DNA from: Pogonophryne albipinna | Lineage: Eukaryota; Chordata; Actinopteri; Perciformes; Artedidraconidae | Assembly (NCBI GenBank): GCA_028583405.1 | Contig: CM053260.1 | Span: 19,608,813 to 19,672,812 of the forward strand | Direction: 5' to 3' | DNA length: 64,000 nt | Shown: piece by piece, positions 41,972 through 55,709 of the stretch | How positions within the stretch are numbered: the stretch's first letter is position 1 | How the letters are laid out: each line of letters opens with the position of its first letter | Notes under the pieces: model-generated | What the model was told of the DNA's origin: nothing | Databases searched by the model: none | Seen by the model: only the letters and a program-made list of their open reading frames with translations | Translations under genes and position numbers: made by a program

Positions 41972-42434
41972 CCTTGAACCCTTGACAAAGAAGCTTCTTC
42001 CTTTCTTTGCGGAGTGTGTTTTCCTGTAGACATTGTGTGTGTGCATTCCCTGTGTGTGTGAGTGCAGGAAGGCCCCTACTGTTCATGCAAACATCAGTGC
42101 GTATGTGTATACTGTGTGAGTACTCAATCTCGTGCATGTGCATATTTTTGACTCCTAAGTGTGTGGGAGTGAGAGAACATTCACATCGCCCACCTGGGCT
42201 CTCGCTGGGAGCCAATAGAGAAGAACTCCCTGTTGTTTCTTTGGCGGAGCCTAGCACGCAGATTCAACTGTATCACTTCCTTCTCACTCTTACTCCCCTC
42301 TTCTCCCTCGATCTGCTCTGTTCCTCTGTTCCTGACTCTCATCTCTTTCTCTCTTCCTGCCTTTTCTATATTTAATCAGCCATGGAGCGTGGAATTTGTG
42401 ATTATTTTTGATGGAAATATGCAGGCAAGAGTAG

Positions 42435-42436
<2 letters not shown>

Positions 42437-42506
<70 letters not shown>

Positions 42507-42529
42507 GCGTGTGCGTGTGCGTGTGCGTG
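42437..42529 (+). repeat. (TG)n then (GTGTGC)n compound microsatellite
   Basis: About 63 bp of TG followed by several GTGTGC units. Confidence 0.95.
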
Positions 42530-43389
42530 AAGGGGAGAGAAGAGCTGATCTCTCATCTACCTGTCTGGATCTTCCTCTACCCTCCTGTCATTTCAGAGCA
42601 GAGTTCAGAGACAGCAGGAGGATAAGGGTTATGTATTTCATAAAAGACCCTGCGGGGTTTTAGTTGGAAAGTACCTGTATTGCACCTTATTCCCTCGCTC
42701 TATAACTCTTGGTTTCTATTTGCATCACTCTCACTCTTGCTTTACACCCTAGTCTTTCTCTCCACTAGTCACACTTAGCCAAATTCAGAAAGCCAATAGC
42801 ATTGACTGAAAAAATCCAGTCCCCACGTTCACTTCAATGAGGCGCAGTAGTGTCGGTCTCTGCAAGGTTATCCAGAATTATTTTTTATGTGGCAAAAATT
42901 GTGCCATCTAAACCTGAAACTACACATCACACCAACCTAAGAGTGGTATATTCCATTTTTGTATTTGTTGACAACATGCATAATACTAAAGTCTAAATAA
43001 CAGAAAGTTGCAGCCTTCAGAGAGGTGGTATCTGTTTGGGTTAACAAATACTGTCTCCTGAATACCGTGGCTGCTACCTATATTTAATTCATATCTTCTT
43101 GGTTCACTTATTTATTGATCTTACTTGGTTATTTTGACATGTTGTGTTATTTACTCTTGTATGCATCCTGTGTACGGGGTGTCAATATGGGGGTGCACAT
43201 TGGTGGTGGGAATATGGTATGTGAATTCCTTTTATTTTAATTATTCTGCTATTTTAAACAATAAAATGGATGATTAATCCATTGTAGCGTTTTTGTTTAT
43301 AGTAAAAAGCTCCACCCACACAGAACCATCTGAACAACAGGAAAAATCCCCATTGTTGGTTGACAGTCAAAAATACTGTCCAACAAAGC

Positions 43390-43690
43390 CAACACCTGCT
43401 AAGGAAACAGAGAGCTGCAGCTGGTTGAAGCAAAAGAACAACAAGGTATAAAATACTCTACTAGTTTCCTGCTGAGAAGATCTGATATCTGTCCGGTAAA
43501 TAAACGGATACAGAGCAAAGGTGTTAGGTTAGACAGGAAACAGGGGAGAAGTTAGCCTGTCTTCCTGAAGGTGATGACGAGTGATTAACACGTTATATCT
43601 TGTCGGTTAATCCGTACAAAAACTGTGCAAAAGAAAACCTTTCTAAGCAGTGGTTCCTGTCAGCCTCACAGTGACTTTATAATGGCCCTT
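43390..43690. repeat. Possible dispersed repeat
   Basis: The stretch with gcctgtcttcctgaaggtga, then aacacgttatatcttgtcgg and taatccgtacaaaaactg resembles a fish repeat I recall but cannot name. Boundaries are a guess. Confidence 0.3.
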
Positions 43691-44234
43691 TAAACCTCAA
43701 AATGTTGCCAAGTGTCTAAATATTCCTTTAAATCTCTCCTCTTCCCCCTCTCAATTATATTTGAACACAGCCAAACTCTGGATTGAGTAGTCTTTATTAA
43801 CATAGCTTTCCTATAGTGTTGGCAGACAACTGAATGAGCATTCAAAAAAAGATTTGGCTCATAAATTCTACTTGAATTCCACATAAAAATCACCACTTTA
43901 TGATTGCTTGGTGACAAAATAGTAACAGTGGACCAAAGGGTGTTTTCTTAACATCCGTTTCCCACATTAAGAGATGCAGTAAGGCATATTAAGATGTATC
44001 CTCTAGAGATCAATATTGAACAGCATTGATAGTGTCTTCAAATGTTTCCGTGTGGACATTTTCATTATGTAGCTCTGTAGCTTCTTAGTGACTCTGTTTT
44101 CTTTCTACATACACTTTTATTTTTCATCACTGTGTCTCTCTCTGCCTTCTTTCCAATACAAGTGCAGGCTTGTGTGATTGACAGCTCATTACAACACCAT
44201 CTCCTCACCCCTCACCCTTATGAGACAGAAACAC

Positions 44235-44338
<104 letters not shown>

Positions 44339-45548
44339 ACGCGCGTGTGCGCAAGAAACATGTGGGCGTTCATGTGCGCGTTTGAACATAAGACGGGGGT
44401 TGCATTTTCTCGCTCAGTCTATTCATGGTGTGTTTGCCCGTGCTGCTATTTGTGTCTATATTTACATTTGCATATGCTGTAAGGTATCTCTCATATGCAC
44501 AGGCCTTTCAAGTCAACTCTCACTCTCTTCCTACCATACTCACACACACATACACACACAGTCCAGCAATATGCAGCTCATGAATACTCCCAATTATGGG
44601 AAGCCCACTCATCATCTCTGTACCTTAGTGATGGCTGGAGAAGAGGACAAAAGGTGTGCGGGGTTGGAAGTGAGAGCAGTCTTCCCGGCTCAGAGTATGA
44701 CAGCTTTTAAGCTTATATTTTTCTCCACTTTTTTTTTTTTATTCATTAGATAAGTGAAAAGCAAAAACCCAGTGATGGCACGCCAGTACCAGCCATGATT
44801 TATGTTCACCTCTGGAAAGAGAAAAGTAGAATTTATGGCTTTCTCGTCTGGCCTAATCTTCACTATATGCTGCAAAGCCCGGGCAATGCAGTAAGCTTAG
44901 AGGGGGAGGGAGAAAGGCTGAAAATTGTCCTCTACACTTTCTCTAGTTAGTGTTTTTCTCTCTCTTCCTCTCACCTACTAACCAGCTCTATCACATTTTG
45001 TCCTTGTCATTTTTTGTTCTCCCTACACAGGAGCACACTTGGCACACACACAGTGAGTCTTTGAACACTTCTAATCACACGCGTGCAGGTTCAGACTCAC
45101 GCTCGCACATAAACTGCTAGCTGAGCTGCTCGGCCCCTCAGCGACACCTTCCTTTCTCTCGCACCAATTTTCTCACACTTTTTCATTCTCCCTGTCTCTC
45201 CTTCTCTCGCTGCCTCGCTCCGCACCTCCGCCCTCACCCGCCTCCACATATAGATCCTTTCTTTTTATAGTCAAAGCTATAGTCCCCATGGCAACACCAG
45301 AATTGTTGATTGCCAAGATGCTGTACGTCTAATTATGTAACTTTCGCAAAGGGGTTGTGTTGTTTGTGTGAGTGTGTGTTTGTTTGTTTCTCGCGGCGAC
45401 AGTGTCCTCCCTAAGCAATGCCTCTTCTTGTGATGGATCAAGCTGTGGTGCGATAATCAATCCATGCTCACAAAAAAATATGAAAATGGAATACCTGGCA
45501 TCTTTCCTGCATATGTATCAATGTGTATATGTGAGAAAGGATTAATAT

Positions 45549-45690
<142 letters not shown>

Positions 45691-46495
45691 TTTGAGTGTG
45701 TGAGGGTATAGACAGTGCATGTCTGGCGCAGGTGTGAAGCTATAACAGGTTTTGACAGGGTAAAAATCATTTGGGGGTGCAGACGATGTGCTTTTTCTAT
45801 CCAGTTACGGTGTGACAACAGAATTCTCAACTGTCGATTCCTATTCCTATTAAAGTGTTTGCAGGAAGCGCAAATCCTGACTGCTCTCATTGCACATCGA
45901 TTCTTATCCAGGGAGAGTGCTGAAAAGACGGAGGGGAAACGGGGGGGGGGAAACACTGTTTTATGCATTAACTCACTGAGGAAAAAATAGTTTTCGCACT
46001 CATTTACTCTGCTCGTCAACACATCGGTACAGAAGAGGAGGAGGAATAAGAAACGAGGGGAAATAATAAGATGTGGCACAAGAATAGAAAGGAAAACAGA
46101 GCGAGGACTACATTTGCATTTTAACCTCTCATTCAAAACTGCTTGGACAGCCGTCCCACTACTGCAAGCGTTCAGGCTGCTTGACAGTGAAAGAAGGAGA
46201 AAAACAGGAGGAGATAAAGAAGAGGTGGGCTGGTGTGAAATGGATCAAACAATGGATGTGAGAAAAGCATTGCTGTTCTCATCCATCTGCAGGCAAGAAG
46301 AGAAAATGAGTGGAGGAGGGAGCGGGGGGTGTGATAACTCGCAGCTTTTATAGAAAATGTCTGTGTTTTGTAACTAGCTTTCTGACAACAGGTCCTCACA
46401 AAGTTGAAGAAAGTATTTGCCAGAGAGCAAAAGAGAGTAACACAGCGCCCAAGGTCAGGAATTATCTTCCTTGCTCTTGGATGAATCAGATTTGG

Positions 46496-46687
<192 letters not shown>

Positions 46688-49600
46688 CCTTTGTTTCTAC
46701 CCCTCTCTGTTTTCATGTTCCCTGTTAAAGCCATGTTGATGAAGAAATCTGCGATGATCAGAGGGTTGGACAGGGAGGTTTGCCTCCTCCTGTGATCCCT
46801 GTGTGTTTCCCTCTCATCTGCCTTCGTGGAGATGTAGTGATCTCGCTATAGACACTACTGGGACGCCAGCACCACAAAGCGAGCAGTAGCATATAGAAAC
46901 AGGCCCATTCCTTCGCTCAGTCTCTCCAACAGGGATCACAGCGTTATTACAATGCTTTGGAATATCATGTGTAGGAAGTGAAAGGAGCTAGAACGCATCA
47001 AGGTGTTGTTTTACTAACTTTGTCTATTTACGTAACATTTCTACTTAATTCACCTGGCATTAGAGAATGCTTCATTTGCCCAATTAAAAATAAAATTTCG
47101 TAAAACTGTAATGTCATCAACTGGGGACATTTGATGATAATATATATTAGTTTTAAATATTTAACCCCATTCCCGTCAAGCAAAATGTATGGAGTTCTTT
47201 CGAGAAAGCCATTTCTTTCTCATACTCAGGTCCAGACATCTCAGCTTTAGCACCAATTATTACACCAAACTTCAATTATATCTATATTTTTTTACAGCGG
47301 CTTGTTCATATATCATTCATAGCCTGATATATAGAATATTTTAATCCTAAAAACAGGTCTAAAATGTATTTTTAATGGCTAATGATGTTTTTTTCAGATG
47401 CATGTTTTGATATAGAGAGATTATCAAAATCCCCCTCTGTAAAAACCTTTGATTATAATATGAAGAAGAATTGTGATCAACCCTGGGTTTGCACACATCT
47501 AAAAAGATTATGCCTCATTTGCATATTTAACCCTAAACTTTAAAAAGAAAATTGTAAAAGATAATCGCTTGATGTAAGTAGTAATGAGTATTACCGAGCG
47601 ACTTCAGTGGGGATATTTTACCATTTGTTTACTCCATTCATCTGTACTGTTTCCCAGTTAGCACTGCAGTACAATGGAGAGTCCATAAAAGCATTTTGCA
47701 GGCATGTTATTGTTGAGAGCAAGTTTTGGTGCAGCACTATATCATGTCAACAATTTAAAGTAACATAATAACGAAATATATAAATGAGAGCCAGTGTCTC
47801 CATAATGTACAGCCACGTTGTTGTTGTTCTCCTAGCAGCGGCAGAAAGCACAGAATGTGCCGATTTATAATTCATCTGGATTGTTGCTGTCTTTTTTCTT
47901 ATATTTATTTTGCTCCTGTATCCTGACTGCAGCATGCCACTCAATCCCAGCCCAAACAACTGCAGGGCCAGGCTGTCCCGTTGTCAGGAAATTCTCTTCT
48001 CATCCTCGATCTGACGTGATACAGAGCGCCGACTCTGTTTGTCTGTAAAGATGAGAAGGGATAAAGCAGAGGAAAATGCAACAAAAGGAAAGAGATTGGG
48101 ATGTTTAGCTTTATAGTCCTCTTTACCCTCACACACAGACATTGATCTCTTTGCAATATGTTTCACTTGAACATCAGAAGAGAGGTTTGTAGTCTGGTCA
48201 GATGACAGGATGAAGAGCTACAGGGAGGCAAAAAGGCCAACTGCTCTCTGAGATGTGTAGACGTTAAACCTGATGGAAATCCAAGCTTCCATCAACTCTC
48301 CAGCCCTCTTCAACTCTGCTAGAAACTGACCCCAATGTCAGTGACATCACACTGCATTCTGGGTATTACAAATGTAATAGCTGTTGTTTGCATATGGTGC
48401 AAATGACATAGGTGCTGCTTTTGACAAATGTCCAATAAAAGTAAAAGAAATTCAACAATATAGAGAGAGTGGCCGTTAAAGGTGCAGTAAATAAGTGAAT
48501 GACAGAAGTTTGAAGACAGATTTATTATTATAACTGATTGTTGAACTAATAAACTATAATAATAACATTAAAAAAAGATGTAGACATCAATAATATTATT
48601 CCAAAAATAAAGTGTATTGTTTTAAAATGGGCTATTCTACAAAATATTACATTTGAAGTACATTCATTACATTACAATTACTATTGCTTCTTTTTACTCA
48701 AGTTACAGATATTCATACTTATTCTCCGCAGGTTAGAGAAATATATGTTTGACGGTGCTCGCATGTGGTTTACATTGGGTACATTTAGTAAAGTCTCCAA
48801 ACATTATACTATGCAACAATAACTGCTTCTGTAGCTCTGTCCGCTGAGTGGCTTGTTGGCTGGGCATGAGCTGATAGCATTTGACTGACTGACCTGAATC
48901 CTGCTCCTGATGAACACATCTTGTGTTTCCTCCTCGCACAAGCAAATCCCCGTTCCATTAGTCACATTACGGCAGTGTGCCGTGGTAATGGCTGTGGAAG
49001 AGTGTAAGCTGCCCTTTTTCTACAGATGGAAAATACTTTTGTGCTTCAAGAGGTTGCGAAAGTCAATCAAATGAAATGTTTACATGTACTGTCGGTGCAT
49101 TGATGGAAACACAGGGGGTATTCCAACATGGGAGCCTAGTGCTTCTGTGAATTAATGTAAAATCAATACTTTTAAAATAGGTTGTCCTCTTTCTGACCAC
49201 TGGTAAAATCTATTACATGCCTGTTAAATGTTTCTAGATGTTCAACTTATCTCGCCACTGAGGTTTTTTTTCCTCCCCCTGTGTACAAGAGCCCAGTTTC
49301 CCAAAAGCATCTCAGGATTATAACCATATTTGTTCAGCTAATGTTTCCATTGGCATGTTTCCATCCCAAGATGAGTGTTGTACATGCTGAGATATTTTGG
49401 AAAGCAGGGCCAGGTCGAGTGCCAGTGGTTCATTTGACAGCGTGAGCCCCGGCGTTTGGTTACACTTAGACCCTGTGATATTGCTCCTGCAGAGAATGTC
49501 AACATCTGCAGCTGCTGTCTTTTTAGATACTCACTTTCATATAAAGAACCATTAGAATTGACCAGAAAGCAGACAAAGAACTCCCTAATGCAAATGGGAC

Positions 49601-49756
49601 GGGAAGAGAATGACGCTCCTTCAGCTGCAGGATGTAAAAGAGAGCAAGTTTTCACAATAGTAGGAGAGGAATATTATGAAGGCAGCCTTCTTTGCTACCT
49701 TGGGAGTGCTTTCTCACTGTGATAATGAAATGACCTGGCCTGCACTGCACTGCTCC

Positions 49757-49762
49757 ACTCTC

Positions 49763-49798
<36 letters not shown>
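49757..49798. repeat. (CT)n microsatellite
   Basis: About 20 CT units with one interruption. On the minus strand they encode an Arg-Glu run that lengthens an otherwise meaningless ORF. Confidence 0.92.
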
Positions 49799-49801
<3 letters not shown>

Positions 49802-50565
49802 AACACATCTGCCAGACGAGGGTGAAAATGAGAAAATCCTACCTCCCTCTCCCGAGTTCCGTAAAGCATACTTTCAATATTCTTCTTCACAGACGATGAT
49901 GAGAGTGTGTCCCTGCGAGTGTTGTGGATTGCTGCGGCTGCATGTATTAGGTGGAGTGTGTGGTTTTTCAGATGCTGGCACCAGTCTTGAGCAACTTGTA
50001 ATAAACTGTATTTGAAGTGCATCTGACATAACAAGGCGTGATACAGAAATTCAGTGGGTAGAAATCCCATAGAGTTGTCGCCGTAACCGTGTTTTTGTAA
50101 CTTCATTTCTGTGGCTTCGCACACAGCGAAATCAATACAGTAAGCAGCAAAACTCAGATCAAGGACTTCAATTTTGTCCCGTTTCAAGGTAGAATCTAAT
50201 ATAGCGAAGTACAGTCCCCCACTGTTCTCAGCCAATCGTTTAGGCCTCGCTAGACATCGAGGCCATACTACACTGATTCAGAAGAATGACTCACCAGTTT
50301 GGTACAGCACAGGCTGCATGCAGACCATGTATTCCCTCAGCTTCTAGTTAGCAGGGAATCTATGGCAGCACTGAGGCAGAGCACTGTCATTGAGTTACAT
50401 AATCAACAGAGGAGTGTAGCAGCACGATGTGTGTGTGTGGGAGTGCGTGTGCCCGTGCATTCGTGAAGCCGCAGTTTCTTTTTGAGCTGTCGATCATGTG
50501 GTACGCCAAGGCCACTCCAACACGAGGCCGCTGAGGTGGACTTTCAGCAACAATGGAGCTTAAGC

Positions 50566-50711
<146 letters not shown>

Positions 50712-53035
50712 TTTTGTAGAGGCATATGCGAGGATGAATAGGCTGAGAAGAAAAAGGCTCACTACATGCGAGGTATTAGGTGTGCATGCTGAGAGATGAG
50801 CCAATTTACCGAACATGCTGCCTCACAAGGATACATTTATACATTTACATATTCTGTGTGGGTGGGTGGGTGTGCGCTCTCTTATTTGTATCCTGTTGTA
50901 TGTTTCTATGCACGCTTGGATGCATAGACCTATTTGTGATTGTGCACTTGCTAAGCGTGTGTGTAGTATAAACCTTAATGTCCAGTCATGTAAGACCACC
51001 CACTTCTGCATGTGAGTGTGTGCACGTGTTTATAAATCTACACGTCTGCATCTATTTCTGTTAACGTAGATTTCTTTCTCGTACTGCCACTAAGCTGAAG
51101 AGAGCTCCATGTATTGTCTGAGTATTGCATTGCTTCTGCTGCTCAATGATGCCATCTGGCTTTGGCTGACACCACCACATACATCCTAGGGGAGCGATCC
51201 GTGCAAGTCAGCGTCTGGTTTTAACAACTGTTTTGGGATCAGTTGTCCAGTGGGCTGGTGCTAACTCACCCCATTATGAGCAGGATGATAAAACTGACCT
51301 TGAAGCAGTTTATGGGCTCTGGATAATGGAAACCACTGATAGAGAGCCCATGAAACTCCACTCAGCTTTCAGTTACAAAGGAAAATAATGGTTTAACCAC
51401 TTAACATTATTTTTGAACTGTGTCTAAAAACGTGTGAGAGGACGTTCCCGCGGCTCAATGACAAATGAAGAGACGCGGGGGAAAATGATTAAGGGGGTCG
51501 TCTGGGTCGGAAAAATGGGAGGGAATTGTCATTTTTATTGTTTTGGGACGACATTGGAGGACCTTTTATGTTTGTCATATCCACTTTTTATACTTGACTT
51601 TAGCCCTTCTTTAACAGTTACATCAATAAGATTACTGTCATGTGTGCCATGGATTTTAAAGGTGCGCAAGTGTTGTATATTCCTGCTTTTGAAGGCTGCA
51701 TTACAGTCAATTCATTCATTTTCTAGTCAGGCTGATTAATGGACAAAGGGACAGTGTCAATAACATTAAATTACCCTGGGTTTAATTGGTTTTTCAGTTT
51801 CTGTCTGAATTAAAGAGAGACTTCAATAGAAATATTATTAACTCTGGCGAGGTTCTTCATTTTACTTAAAAGTAGAACATAAAATAAGTTGGAAAAAGAT
51901 TCCATAAATCTCAGTGCAGAGTGAAATTAAGACCAGGAAATATAACCTCAGAGGGTCAGTGGCGTCATACCGTGGGTTAAAACCGCTGCTTGCATATAAA
52001 ACCAGTGGAGGTGGAACACAATTAGGTCAGATTGAGGCCAGACCATTTGTATGGGTCACAGTAAAAGCGCTCATATGTATGCAGGCTTATAGGACCCATG
52101 GGAGCACTGGGCCGACCTTGTCCCACACTCTGATCTATGTCCTCATCTCCCCCTATGTCCTCTTTTCCTCATTCCTCCCCCAGCTTCCTTTTTTATCACC
52201 ATTTCTTTCCCTTTCAGACCTCCCCCCTACTTTTTCCTCTTTCTTTGACCGTTTTTCATTAGTTTCTCTTCTTTCTCGCCCTGTTTGGTTTCATCCCTCC
52301 TACTTTCCTACCCAGCTTGTTTTTTATTCCCATCCCTCTTTCTCTCTTTCACTTTCTTTTACTCATTTTAACTCCCTTTTTTCCCATTCGCCAATTCCTT
52401 TATCCCCACTCGTCCTTTTTCCATATCAACAGCCAGTCTGATAAATAATGCATCACAGCACATTAAAGACATTAGCAGGGTTCTCTCTTGGCTGTCAAAG
52501 AGAGGGAGGAGACGAGGGAGAGGAAGGAATGGGTAACTCCGTTTTAAATAAGTGCTATGGAGAATGATGTGATTTAATATCAGATGCAGAAAAGCGCCGG
52601 GGAAAGGGTGAAGGTCCGAGCGTTAATTGTGTTTGCGCCCTGACACCATGTCCTCTCGCTCAAAGGTTTTCGCCTTTGGTGAATCATCTGAAAGCCCCGG
52701 GATTCATTAAGATGATGACTGTATCAGCAAAGTCTGAGGAAAAGATTTAATGACATTTAGCAAAACACTGATGCTGCATCACACAGAACCTTGACCTTTC
52801 CCTCCGCCCCTTTCATCCTCAGCTTTCTCCCTTCCTCTCTCCTCTCCTCCCCTTTTCCTCCCCCCTCCATCCTTCTATCCCTCCTGGCAGCGTGGGGATT
52901 GGCATTATTAAAAATTGATTGGCGGCGAGCGTTTAGCAGGGTGGTGAGGCAGAGAGGGAAGGTTTGACAGGCAGGAGTGAAATGAAAGGAGGCCCTCGGC
53001 GGACACAATGTGGAAAGGTCTCACTGGGGGACAGA

Positions 53036-53038
<3 letters not shown>

Positions 53039-53130
<92 letters not shown>
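53039..53130 (+). repeat. (TG)n microsatellite
   Basis: About 92 bp of TG and then a CGCGTGCGTGCG tail. It lies about 600 bp before exon B. Confidence 0.97.
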
Positions 53131-53134
<4 letters not shown>

Positions 53135-53229
53135 TGCGTGCGTGTTGTACAAGCATGTGTGTGAGTGCAGAAACATGTAGTAGTGAAGCTTACATCCTAT
53201 GTTTAATCTGTGTGTAGAGGTTGATTTTG

Positions 53230-53340
<111 letters not shown>

Positions 53341-53728
53341 CACCTCAATATATCTGAATAGTCCACACAGACCACATCCTGACTGCACACGGCATCCAGA
53401 AGCATCCCTGGAGAGCATTCACAGTCACTCTGCTGACCCGGAGTTACCTCTCCACCATCCCTCTTTCTATCGTTCCCTTCATCCCTCTGCCTATCCCCCC
53501 TTTCCAACCCTTCTCTCTCCTTTCATCTCACATCAAATAATATTTCCAACCCATATTCCCAACCAGCTATTCCCCCAATGGCTATTAGTGCTTCAGCTTT
53601 GGAGATTTTCAATACACTTTATCCGCAATTTGGCTGAGTGAAAACTTTTTGTTGGGGGGAGGGGGTAAACCATGCGCTATGACATGAGTACATAATGCTA
53701 ATTCTCTCTTTTTCTCTCTCTGTAACAG

Positions 53729-53777
53729 ATGAACAGACCAATCCAGGTGAAGCCAGCAGACAGCGAGAGTCGAGGAG
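53729..53777 (+). CDS. celf4: celf4 exon B: RRM1-RRM2 linker
   Basis: This 49-nt exon encodes MNRPIQVKPADSESRG plus the first base of the next codon. The segment is the near-invariant end of RRM1 (final beta strand, PIQVKPAD) and the start of the short linker to RRM2. It joins in phase with exon A, ending ...LPG, and with exon C, starting (E)DRKLFVG. The acceptor is a clean pyrimidine tract followed by aacag, and the donor is GAG|gtaatg. Mammalian CELF4 long forms carry about ten extra residues at the B/C junction; I see no acceptor just upstream of exon C that would add them, so this locus probably makes the short form. Exon B lies 36.7 kb from exon A and about 390 bp after a pair of long (TG)n arrays. 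Confidence 0.94.
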
Positions 53778-54879
53778 GTAATGTCTCCCCTTCTTTCTAT
53801 TCCTTTGTCCCTTTTCCTGCATTCCTTCCCTTTGTTTCAGCCCTACAAACATGCTGCCCCCGCGTATCAGCCTCACTATTATCCCTCCCCTGAGACAGCA
53901 GGGCCTGGCCGGACCCTCCAATATTTAAAACACTTCATGAAAACAGTGTTCCTGCTGGCGTGTGCTGCCCCTTTCAGCTCCTTTCTTAGAGTGTCATCAT
54001 ATCTACTGATGCATGCACTATGCACTTACAGACACGGAAACATGCGAGTCATGTCACGCTCGAGGGGGAAAACAGGTCACTTCTTTCTGTCAAACACTTT
54101 TAATAACGCTGTCTGAGTCCTATTTGACTCGTGTCACAAGTTCCTATCAGCCAAATGAAGTGCAGATTTAATTGACAGATCCGCGTGAATGGAAGTGGAT
54201 GTCTTGTAATCTGTGTGTCTGTACTGTATTGACAGCTAAGACGGCTTAAAGCGCATTTTCTAAGTCTAGACATGTAGTGACCCGCTGCTGACATCAATCA
54301 ATTGGACTATTCAAGGGAAGATTGATGCAGTTTGATCGTTTTTGGTTGGAGTCTTTCAAACTTTGCAGTTGTTCATATAATTGGCACCGGAGCGATTCTT
54401 CAGTCGTAAGAAAGACGGAGGGAGAAAAGAGTGGAAAGAAAGAAGAAATAGAGCATGCAAGGAGTTGAAGCTTGATAAGCAGAGAGAGAAAAGGACTGAG
54501 AGAGAGGTGTTGGCCTGTAAAGGAACAAAAATGAAGGAAAGGAAGAAAGATTGTGTGACATCCTCTTCCATTTAGTTTGGTGGTGCTGTGAGTATGATTG
54601 ATGGAGCAGGAGGGAACAGAGGCGAGCACCGAGCCTGAGGAAGCAAAGTGAGGCCAATGCAGGCCGTCTATACCTCTGTCTGTTATGTGGGTCTATCTTT
54701 CTCTGTATGTACGTCCTCAGCCCACGTCTCCTCTCCTCGTCTGTTCTGCACAGTTTTGTCAAGATTATTTCTTTTTCATTTCTATTCTCTATCCCTTGGA
54801 TGTTTTTCTCAGGCATGAAGGCAAAGCTTCATCGTACTGTCAGGGTGTTATATTTTAATTGCAATGGTAGAAACACTAA

Positions 54880-55120
54880 GATCCTCCAGTGGTACCAGTA
54901 CAACAAAAAAAAGGAAAAGTGCTCCATTTCCAATTCTACTGATGTAAAAGTATAGGAGTATCAAAAGTTTTAAAAGTATAGGTACTTGTTCTGCAGAAAA
55001 TGTTGCCTATTATTAGATGGTTGTTAATGTGGCATCAGTGCAGGTATTATTTTACTGTTGTAGCTGGTGGAGTTGGGGATCATTTGTCATATAAAGTTCA
55101 TTATTGGAGTCATGATGTTA
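54880..55120. repeat. Probable decayed teleost dispersed repeat
   Basis: Pieces such as aaaagtgctccatttccaat, actgatgtaaaagtatagga and attttactgttgtagctggt resemble, with many changes, a fish repeat whose usual form has tactccattacaagtaaaag and gcattatttaatgttgtagc. The match is from memory; the family is unresolved. Confidence 0.5.
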
Positions 55121-55424
55121 GTGTTTTAGATATTTTATCTGGACTTTTATGAAATGAACAGATAATAGAGTTTAGTTGTATGAGAAGACAGGGCTGCACC
55201 AATAATATCTCTCGAAATGTAGACAATACCCTCAAATTGTACCTTAGTTACGTTCCTTCAATGTGGAATTTATAGTTTTAGGGATATTTGAATGCTGCTT
55301 TTATGATGGCTGTGCAGTAAAATAAATATTTAAATAAGTTCGTAATAAACTTTATAATGTTAGAAATACTTCTGCCTACTAAATATTTAATCAGAGGGAA
55401 ATAAGGGAGTCAAGGACCTATACC

Positions 55425-55546
<122 letters not shown>

Positions 55547-55686
55547 TCCACCCTGGATGTGCGCTCCACTCTTGTAAACTGTCCACCCCCCCTCCCACAG
55601 TGCAAGGCCGGAGCGCAGATTAGTCTTGTTGACTCTGCAAGGACACCCTGTCAGGCAGCGGCAGTGGGGAACGGACCCGTAGCATG

Positions 55687-55709
55687 CACACACACACACA
55701 CACACACAT
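55687..55709. repeat. Short (CA)n microsatellite
   Basis: About eleven CA units. Confidence 0.9.

Noticed and set aside
49714..50235. Minus-strand 173-codon open frame with a protein-like composition
   Set aside because: I recognise no family, part of it is encoded by a (CT)n array, and an ORF of this length is roughly expected by chance in six frames of 64 kb. A protein search with a significant hit would overturn this.
51914..52441. Forward 175-codon open frame rich in Ser, Leu, Phe and Pro
   Set aside because: It comes from a pyrimidine-rich tract, which lacks stops on that strand; it is low complexity with no motif.
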